NCBI RefSeq assembly: GCF_030271165.1
Contig: NZ_JASSZH010000020.1
Coordinates: forward strand, 62,001-126,000
DNA: 64,000 bases
Origin: Psychromicrobium xiongbiense
GTDB taxonomy: Bacteria; Actinomycetota; Actinomycetes; Actinomycetales; Micrococcaceae
Reading direction: 5' to 3'
Below the pieces are notes generated by a model. It was not told the origin of the DNA. It ran no database searches and saw only the letters and a list, made by a program, of their open reading frames with translations. Positions 55,201-64,000 of the stretch are shown piece after piece (positions within the stretch are counted from its first letter, which is position 1; each line of letters starts with the position of its first letter). Made by a program: the position numbers and the translations under genes.

Positions 55201-57251
55201 ACTACGGCTTCTGGCTCGGCGATGCCTTCGCCTCCGGAGGCTCGGTGGGCTACGACCACAAGGCCATGGGCATCACCGCCCGCGGGGCCTGGGAATCGGT
55301 CAAAAAGCATTTCAGCGAGCTCGATGTCGACACTCAGCAAGAGTCTTTCACTGTTGCCGGCGTGGGGGACATGTCCGGCGACGTCTTCGGCAACGGCATG
55401 TTGCTTTCGGAGCACCTCAAACTGGTGGCCGCCTTTGACCATCGGCATATCTTCCTCGACCCGAATCCGGACCCGGCCGCGTCCTTCGCCGAGCGCCGTC
55501 GGCTGTTCGGTTTGCCGCGCTCATCCTGGGCTGACTACGACTCCTCGCTGCTGAGCGAGGGCGGAGGCATCTATCCACGCTCGGTGAAGTCCATTCCGGT
55601 CTCGGAGCAGGTCCGGAAGGTCCTGGACCTGCCGGAAGGAACGCAGGCGATGAGCCCACCGGACCTCTTGCGCGCCATTCTGCTCGCGCCGGTGGATCTG
55701 CTGTACAACGGCGGGATCGGCACCTATGTCAAGGCCAGCACGGAGCGCAACAACGAGGTCGGCGACAAAGCGAACGACGCCATCCGGGTTGACGGACGGG
55801 ATCTGCGGGTCAAGGTGGTGGGCGAAGGCGGCAACCTGGGACTGACCCAGCGCGGTCGCATTGAGGCTGCGCTGAACGGCGTCATTCTCAACACCGATGC
55901 GATTGACAATTCGGCGGGTGTGGACTGCTCCGACCACGAAGTGAACATCAAGATCTTCATTGATCGCATGGTGGCTGCCGGGCGACTGGAGTCGGGCGAG
56001 CGGGCAGCATTCCTCGCCTCCCTCACGGAGGAGGTGGGTGCCCTGGTGCTCACCGACAATGTGGAACAGAACATCCTGCTGCTCAATGACCGGACCAGGG
56101 TCCTCGAATGGGGCCCCAGCTATGAACGTCTGATGGACTGGCTGGAGAAGAACGCCGGCCTGGACCGTAGTCTCGAAGCCTTGCCGGGCACCTCGGAGCT
56201 GGAAGACCGGATGGCGGCTGGCCAGGGGCTGACCTCACCGGAGCTTTCGGTGTTGGCGGCCTATGCCAAGATCGAGCTGGCCAAGGCGTTGAGCACCAGC
56301 GCGCTGGTGGATGATCCCTGGTTCCGACGGGCCCTGGAGGGCTATTTCCCGCGGCAGCTCAGTGAGCGGTTTGCCGGGGACCTTGAGTCACATCCCTTGC
56401 GCCGGGAGATCATTGCCACGGTGGTGGCGAATGACATGATCAATATCGGTGGCATCACCTTTGCCTTCCGTGCTCTGGAGGAGACCAGTGCGGGGGAGGA
56501 CCAGATTGCCCGGGCCTTCGTCGCGATCCGGGAGATCTACCGTCTGGACGAGGTTCTGGCCGAACTCAGTGCTCTGCCCTCTTCGTTCCCCACGGCGCAC
56601 TGGTCGACCATTCACCTGGATCTGCGCCGGCTGTTGGACCGGGCGGTGCGCTGGATGGTCAATCATGGCGAGACCACCCGGGAGGTCGGTGAGCTGGTGG
56701 ATCGCTACCAGCCGGTGGTGGATGCACTCCGCGGTTCCCTGGGCGGCTATCTGCTGGGCGTTGACCGCGAACGAGTGGAGGGGTGGCAGGCGAAGGCCGT
56801 TCTCTGGGGCGTGCCGGAGCCCCTGGCGACCCAGTGGTCGCAGGTGTACGAGAGTTTCGCTCTGCTGGATGTGGCGCGAATTGGCACCAAGGTGGAGGAG
56901 CCTGCGGAGGACATTGCGGCGGTCTACTACAGCGTGTTCGCTCAGTTCACCGTGGATTCGCTGCTGAACCGGATTTCCGCGTTGCCCCGTCTGGATCGCT
57001 GGCAGGCACTGGCCCGGGCAGCACTGCGCGATGATCTGTATTCGACCACCGCGGATCTGACGATTGCGGTGATGCGTTCCACCGAGCCGGGTACTCCGGC
57101 ATCGGCCCGGCTGGAGCAGTGGGTTGCGCTTAACCGGGAGCCGCTGGAGCGCGCCAGGACGATGTTCCTGGAAGTGAATCAGCTGGAACAAGACGATATG
57201 GCCTCGCTCTCGGTAGCCTTGAGGGTGCTCCGTTCGATTGTGCGGAGCTGA
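52254..57251 (+). CDS. gdh: NAD-specific glutamate dehydrogenase, large (GDH180-type)
   Basis: This 1665-residue enzyme deaminates glutamate to 2-oxoglutarate with NAD+. The N-terminal half contains ACT-like regulatory segments. The catalytic core begins near residue 860 with [31 protein letters not shown] and [16 protein letters not shown], and the nucleotide region has [18 protein letters not shown] near 1190. The length fits the 1500-1650-residue class. I chose ATG at 52254 because GGAGG lies eight bases upstream; two earlier in-frame starts exist. The following gene is a separate unit. Confidence 0.94.
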   Translation: [1665 protein letters not shown]

Positions 57252-57277
57252 GCATTCAGAGATAAGGCGGGCGGGCT

Positions 57278-58738
57278 GTGGCGATCTTCACTGACCCCAT
57301 CAAGGATCACGCGGATTTTGGCCCGGGGGACGCCGAATGGCTGCATGTCCTGGTGGGCGACTGGCAGATGGTCGCAGATCTTGCTTTCGCCGATCTGGCG
57401 CTGTGGTTCAGGGAACCGGATGCGCAGTTCATTGCGCTGGCCCATGTGCGTCCGTCCACGACGCATACCGTGTTCCACCAGGACTTTGTCGGGGAGAAGT
57501 TGCGCAGCGATCTGGCCGATCTGGTCAACCGGGCCTGGGCGACCGGGCAGCCGCAGCGGATGGCGGAGGCGCGGTGGGATTCGGAGATGGCCGTCCGGGT
57601 GGATGCCTATCCCATGGTCCGCAACGGGCGGACGCTGGGCGTGGTGACCTCGCATATGGACGTCTCCTCCTCCCGACTGCCATCCCGGCTGGAGCTGACG
57701 TACCGGCAGAGCGCCCAGGACCTGCTCCGGATGGGCAGCCTGGCACTGTGGCCGGACTTCGCCTCGCCTACCGGGTCCCGGCGTGGTGCCCCGCGCGTGG
57801 GAGACGGCTTCATCCGCCTCGATGAAGAGGGCATTGTGGAATACGCGAGCCCTAATGGGGTTTCGGCCTTCCGGCGGCTGGGCGATGTCGAATCCCTGGA
57901 GGGGCGCTCGCTGGCCGAAATCACGGCCAGTCTGTTGCAGGGCCGTAAGGCCGTGGATGAGACGCTGCCGCTCGTGGTGACCGGGCGGATGCCCTGGCGG
58001 ACCGAGGTGGAATCGCGCGGCGTGAGCCTGTCGCTGAGGGCCATTCCGCTCAAGGACCAGGACCGCCGTTTTGGCGCCATCGTGCTGTGCCGCGACGTGA
58101 CGGAATTGCGCCGCAGGGAGCAGGAGCTGGTGACCAAGGATGCCACCATCCGGGAGATCCATCATCGGGTGAAGAACAATCTGCAGACCGTCGCCGCGCT
58201 GCTGCGCATGCAATCGCGAAGGATGCGTTCCGAGGAGGCGAAGCACGGGCTGGAGGAAGCCATGCGCCGGGTCGCTACGATTGCCCTGGTACACGAGACG
58301 CTGTCCCAGGGACTGACCCAGAACGTGGACTTTGATGAGGTGATCGGCCGTCAGTTCCGTCTGGCTGCCGAGGTCGCTTCACCGGAGCACCCCGTGCGCA
58401 CCGAGCGGGAGGGGGAGTTCGGTGAGCTGGCCAGTGATCTGGCGACGCCGCTGGCTCTGGTGATCAATGAGCTCGTCACGAATGCTGTGGAGCACGGTCT
58501 GCAAAACCGCGCCGGAACCGTCTGGTTGAAGGCTGAGCGGGAAATGACTGCCGATGGCGAGATGCTCCGGCTCACGGTCTCCGATGACGGAGTGGGGCTC
58601 CCGGAGGGGCATGTCACTGAGGGCCTGGGTCTGCAGATTGTGCGGACGCTGGTGACCAGCGAACTGGGCGGTTCGATCGTCTGGCAGCCGCGTCCCGGTC
58701 GCGGAACGTCCGTCTGCGTCGAGTTGCCACTGTACTAG
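57278..58738 (+). CDS. pdtaS: Sensor histidine kinase, PdtaS type
   Basis: The 486-residue soluble kinase has an N-terminal GAF-like domain (LAFADLALWFREPDAQFIALAHVRP), a PAS domain (DGFIRLDEEGIVEYASPNGVSAFRRLG) and a HisKA_2 dimerisation domain with the phosphohistidine in DATIREIHHRVKNNLQTVAALLRMQSRRM. NELVTNAVEHGL and DDGVGLPEG belong to the ATPase domain. It resembles PdtaS, which signals to an ANTAR antiterminator PdtaR; no pdtaR is adjacent here. The start is GTG. Confidence 0.93.
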   Translation: MAIFTDPIKDHADFGPGDAEWLHVLVGDWQMVADLAFADLALWFREPDAQFIALAHVRPSTTHTVFHQDFVGEKLRSDLADLVNRAWATGQPQRMAEARWDSEMAVRVDAYPMVRNGRTLGVVTSHMDVSSSRLPSRLELTYRQSAQDLLRMGSLALWPDFASPTGSRRGAPRVGDGFIRLDEEGIVEYASPNGVSAFRRLGDVESLEGRSLAEITASLLQGRKAVDETLPLVVTGRMPWRTEVESRGVSLSLRAIPLKDQDRRFGAIVLCRDVTELRRREQELVTKDATIREIHHRVKNNLQTVAALLRMQSRRMRSEEAKHGLEEAMRRVATIALVHETLSQGLTQNVDFDEVIGRQFRLAAEVASPEHPVRTEREGEFGELASDLATPLALVINELVTNAVEHGLQNRAGTVWLKAEREMTADGEMLRLTVSDDGVGLPEGHVTEGLGLQIVRTLVTSELGGSIVWQPRPGRGTSVCVELPLY

Positions 58739-58845
58739 CGCGTCGGACGCTCCCACGCTTCGCAGGCTCAGCGCGGGACCCTGGCGGGGGCCCACAGCGG
58801 CGAGGGGCCTCGGATGAGCTTGCGAATCTGGGGAGCTGCTGGGGA

Positions 58846-59094
58846 CTAGCTGGCGCGGCGGGCGCGAGCGGCGCGGCGCTTCAGGGCGCGGCGCTCGTCC
58901 TCACTCATCCCGCCCCAGACGCCGGCATCCTGACCGGTATCAATGGACCACTGCAGACAGGTATCGATGACTTCGCAGCGACGGCAGACGCTCTTGGCCT
59001 CTTCGATCTGAAGCAGCGCGGGACCGGTGTTGCCGACAGGGAAAAACAACTCTGGATCCTTGTCCAGGCACGCTGCTCGGCTACGCCAATCCAT
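58846..59094 (-). CDS. whiB1: WhiB-family iron-sulfur regulator, WhiB1 type
   Basis: The 82-residue protein has the four [4Fe-4S] cysteines Cys9, Cys37, Cys40 and Cys46 and the turn GVWGG (58-62), and reads MDWRSRAACLDKDPELFFPVG, the WhiB1 start. The C-terminus is basic (ERRALKRRAARARR). I prefer this ATG although AAGGAG is 12 bases upstream; a longer start nine codons earlier would place the ribosome binding site inside the gene. WhiB1 responds to nitric oxide and controls essential genes with sigma A. Confidence 0.93.
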   Translation of the reverse strand: MDWRSRAACLDKDPELFFPVGNTGPALLQIEEAKSVCRRCEVIDTCLQWSIDTGQDAGVWGGMSEDERRALKRRAARARRAS

Positions 59095-59147
59095 TGATAT
59101 CACTGACTCCTTAACAGTCACACGACTAAGCTCACTCGGCCCAGCTT

Positions 59148-59161
59148 GTGAAAATATTCAC
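59148..59161. promoter_or_regulatory. CRP-like inverted repeat upstream of whiB1
   Basis: GTGAA-AATA-TTCAC is a symmetric site 54 bases before the whiB1 start. It resembles CRP-family operators, and mycobacterial whiB1 is known to be CRP-controlled. Binding here is inferred. Confidence 0.5.
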
Positions 59162-59173
59162 GAGACAAGGCAC

Positions 59174-59243
59174 AAAAAAAGGGCTGCATCCTTCCGTGGG
59201 CCGCCACAGCGGTGCCGGAGTCCCTACGGAGGGCAGACCCTTT
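59174..59243 (-). ncRNA. Rod-like hairpin ending in U7, candidate sRNA or whiB1 leader attenuator
   Basis: Read on the minus strand, AAAGGGTCTGC at the 5' side pairs with GCAGCCCTTT at the 3' side (one bulge). Inside, CCTCCGT pairs with ACGGAAGG, GGG with CCC, and the tip is CCGC-TGTG-GCGG. The right end is followed by seven T residues, so the whole is a strong intrinsic-terminator-like RNA. It lies 80-150 bases upstream of whiB1 on the same strand, and nothing on this strand precedes it for 600 bases except its own promoter region. Confidence 0.55.
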
Positions 59244-59258
59244 GGTCATTGCATCAAG

Positions 59259-59283
59259 GTTTTCACGTTAACTGCGTGTAAAC
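59259..59283. promoter_or_regulatory. Inverted repeat beside the candidate small RNA
   Basis: GTTTTCACG and CGTGTAAAC are related by symmetry with one mismatch around TTAACTG. It lies just upstream of the hairpin RNA on the minus strand and could be a regulator site for that transcript. Confidence 0.45.
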
Positions 59284-59424
59284 AAGGGGTAAAAGTGGTC
59301 AATCTGGCCCAGGTGGTGAGCGTTTCGTCACATTCCTGCCACGTGATTGGCCTGGAAGCGGGCCCTCGAGGCTGTGTGTCCCGGGCGCGTGGCTCCGCCC
59401 GTCGCTCTCGGGTAGGGTGCCATT

Positions 59425-59844
59425 GTGCCGCAACCTCTGTCTGCCCCGGATTCCGCCCGCCGCCCCTGGGGCGTGTGGGTGATCGCCGTCGTAGTCCTGG
59501 CTGAAGCGGCCTTGATGCTGGGGGCTGGCATCTATTTTCTGATTAATCTTTTCGTGTCCCAGGCAGGCTCGATGGCGGCCGCCGTGTTCCTGACCGTGAT
59601 CTGTCTAGGACTGGGCGCAGGCCTGGTGGCGGTGGGAATGCAGGGCGCTCGCGGTTTCCGGTGGACCCGTGCAGCGACGCTGGTCTGGCAATTGATCATG
59701 CTGACCATCGCGGTTCCGCTTCTGATCGGTGGTCTCTGGATCGGCTGGCTGGGGCTGGCGGGGGCGCTTGCCGTACTCATTCTGCTGTTCACACCCGCAG
59801 TGGTGACGTTTACTGTGCGTCAGGGCGGCTCCGCTGCGTTGTAG
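59425..59844 (+). CDS. Small four-helix membrane protein, unknown function
   Basis: The 139-residue protein has four hydrophobic helices, starting VWVIAVVVLAEAALMLGAG, with short loops and a cytoplasmic N-terminus rich in proline and arginine. It looks like a common actinobacterial DUF membrane protein but I cannot name the family. TAGGGT lies six bases before the GTG (59413-59418) and no ribosome binding site is seen, so it is probably leaderless. It is divergent from whiB1 and converges with the next gene. Confidence 0.72.
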   Translation: MPQPLSAPDSARRPWGVWVIAVVVLAEAALMLGAGIYFLINLFVSQAGSMAAAVFLTVICLGLGAGLVAVGMQGARGFRWTRAATLVWQLIMLTIAVPLLIGGLWIGWLGLAGALAVLILLFTPAVVTFTVRQGGSAAL

Positions 59845-59873
59845 GTGCTGTAGATTCAGCTGGCCCCGGTGCT

Positions 59874-60953
59874 TTAGGCTGCGGCGTGGAGCCGGGCCAT
59901 ACCGCGAGCGAAGCGGTCAAAACTGCGCTCGCTGACCGTGTCCGGGACGAACGTTGTGTGCCGGCCGTCCTGGCTGAGCGTGGCCAGACCCTCCTGACAC
60001 TGCAGCGTCGGGCCCTGACCTGTGGAGTCGGGAGTCGTGGGACGGGTAGTGCCCTCGCCCACAGTCCAGCGAGCGCACGCTTCGCCTGCAACATGGTCCG
60101 GCCGCCAGATGTCCACCGCGTAGCCGTACGACGCCGGGATCAGTCGCACACTGGGCAGAAATCGGGCTGGGTCTGTCGGATCGGGGTTACGGAGCTCGAC
60201 TCGGCATCCAGCAGAAACGAGCTGGCTCATCAGGGTCCGGAGTATGCCCCGGATCTGCTGCTCCTCGCCCGCCAGGTGGAGTCCGTCCAGCGAGGCCCAG
60301 GGGACGCCGACCGGGGTTTCCAGGTCCGGACTGCGGCCGAGCGTCACTGATTCCGGCCGTGAAACCCGGGGGAGCATCCCGCAGGCGACTGCGAGCACGC
60401 AGCCGGCGGCATCGTGCGCTGCGACCTGTGCCGGTAGCCCGGCTGGTGCTGCTTCCTCGATCAAAACTACTTCCAGGAGTTGCGGGGGTACCGCCAAGAC
60501 GTCGCCCTCCACCAGGATGCGAAGTGCACCGATGCGAGGAATCAGGAAGAGGCCCGAGGGATCGGAGCGGAGATCGGCATGGTGCAGCGTCGAGACGCCG
60601 GAGAGGGGGATCGCCGCTGCCGGACCACCCAGACGGTGTAGGCCGAAGGGCAGCGGGTCGATTCGCCCTGCATCCGGACCCGAGCGGACCAGCAGTGCGG
60701 GGCCGATGTACGTCGGACGCACGGGCACAGGAACCGTGGACAACAGCGCGCCGTTAACGAGTGGGGGAACGCCTGCAAGGCAACTGGCGAGTGATCGGGA
60801 ACCCACAAAATACGGGGTTGGCGCATGATGCCGGTCGAGGTAGAGCTGAAGGTCGGTACCGGGGAATTGCGCGGGCAGGTCAAGGCTGAGTTCCTGGACC
60901 TGAACCTCTGCACCCGGAAGTGGAGATGGCATGACCGTGATCTCCAGTCTCAT
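59874..60953 (-). CDS. Unknown protein resembling the N-terminal part of EccC/FtsK-like proteins
   Basis: The 359-residue protein has no membrane helix or P-loop. It reads MRLEITVMPSPLPGAEVQVQ and later PVGVPWASLDGLHLAGEEQQIRGILRTLMSQLVSAGCRVELRN, and ends in FDRFARGMARLHAA. These segments recall the non-ATPase N-terminal and flanking regions of type VII secretion or FtsK/SpoIIIE-like ATPases in related bacteria, but the ATPase modules are absent. The start is the ATG with GGGAG five bases upstream. It may be a stand-alone relic or a distinct protein. Divergent from glf. Confidence 0.55.
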   Translation of the reverse strand: MRLEITVMPSPLPGAEVQVQELSLDLPAQFPGTDLQLYLDRHHAPTPYFVGSRSLASCLAGVPPLVNGALLSTVPVPVRPTYIGPALLVRSGPDAGRIDPLPFGLHRLGGPAAAIPLSGVSTLHHADLRSDPSGLFLIPRIGALRILVEGDVLAVPPQLLEVVLIEEAAPAGLPAQVAAHDAAGCVLAVACGMLPRVSRPESVTLGRSPDLETPVGVPWASLDGLHLAGEEQQIRGILRTLMSQLVSAGCRVELRNPDPTDPARFLPSVRLIPASYGYAVDIWRPDHVAGEACARWTVGEGTTRPTTPDSTGQGPTLQCQEGLATLSQDGRHTTFVPDTVSERSFDRFARGMARLHAAA

Positions 60954-61103
60954 GTGTTCTCCCGTCTTCTGGATGCTTCTTCCTGGTGGCTCGATCTTCG
61001 CACGACGTCCGGGCGTGACACAGCGGAGACCGAGCGCCCATCCGGTAGTCTGGAAGCGATTCTGGGCTACCAGTGTGCCCGTCGGAGAGTGACTGAACCG
61101 TGA

Positions 61104-64000
<2,897 letters not shown>

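Noticed and set aside
58739..58845. Intrinsic terminator between pdtaS and whiB1
   Set aside because: Only a small CGAGG/CCTCG palindrome with a two-base loop is visible and no T-run follows; not enough to call.

Overview
The window is one contiguous piece of a high-GC actinobacterial chromosome. The gene order mtrA-mtrB-lpqB-comF-hpf-secA, a WhiB1-type regulator, a PdtaS-type sensor kinase, a very large NAD-dependent glutamate dehydrogenase and a DUF58/MoxR operon are all typical of Micrococcales. My best guess is a Micrococcaceae (Arthrobacter-like) organism; this is inference from gene content and order. Coding density is high and mostly housekeeping. I see no tRNA, rRNA, CRISPR array, transposase or integrase.

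Layout. 1-5.9 kb: the end of an SseB-like gene, an EamA-type exporter, a LysR regulator divergent from a threonine degradation operon (tdh-kbl), and a two-gene unit of unknown function facing the other way. 6-10.6 kb: a compact sugar catabolism cluster (SIS-domain isomerase/deaminase, ROK kinase, PfkB kinase, class II aldolase, DeoR regulator) that looks like a galactosamine/tagatose phosphate pathway without its transporter. 10.6-18.8 kb: a histidine phosphatase, a CPBP protease, a VOC protein, then a SAM-IV-like riboswitch controlling metY-metX, an SGNH hydrolase, a lipoprotein and an MFS transporter. 18.8-31.2 kb: cysteine desulfurase and mnmA (tRNA thiolation), a glutamine amidotransferase, an LAXTG cell-wall-anchored surface protein, a four-gene peptide ABC transporter, chorismate mutase and a MetE-like protein, ending at a perfect 25-bp-arm palindrome.

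31.2-36.8 kb: a tightly overlapped minus-strand operon (GDPD-type membrane protein, DUF4129, DUF4350, MoxR, DUF58). 37-47.4 kb: MtrAB-LpqB signalling, ComF, ribosome hibernation factor, an AlkZ/YcaQ glycosylase-like protein and SecA. 47.4-52.2 kb: an Rv3235-family protein, a LysM protein, small regulators, and a SAF-domain/CpaE-like pair resembling part of a pilus assembly locus. 52.2-64 kb: NAD-glutamate dehydrogenase, PdtaS-like kinase, WhiB1, an EccC/FtsK-N-terminus-like protein, and glf-glfT2 (galactofuranan synthesis), the last cut by the window end.

The most interesting signals are non-coding. A rod-like hairpin followed by a U7 run lies on the whiB1 strand upstream of whiB1, between two inverted repeats. 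Two dispersed palindromes share the same CATCGAGTG termini. A TANNNT box sits 6-7 bases before the start codon of at least nine genes, which predicts leaderless mRNAs.
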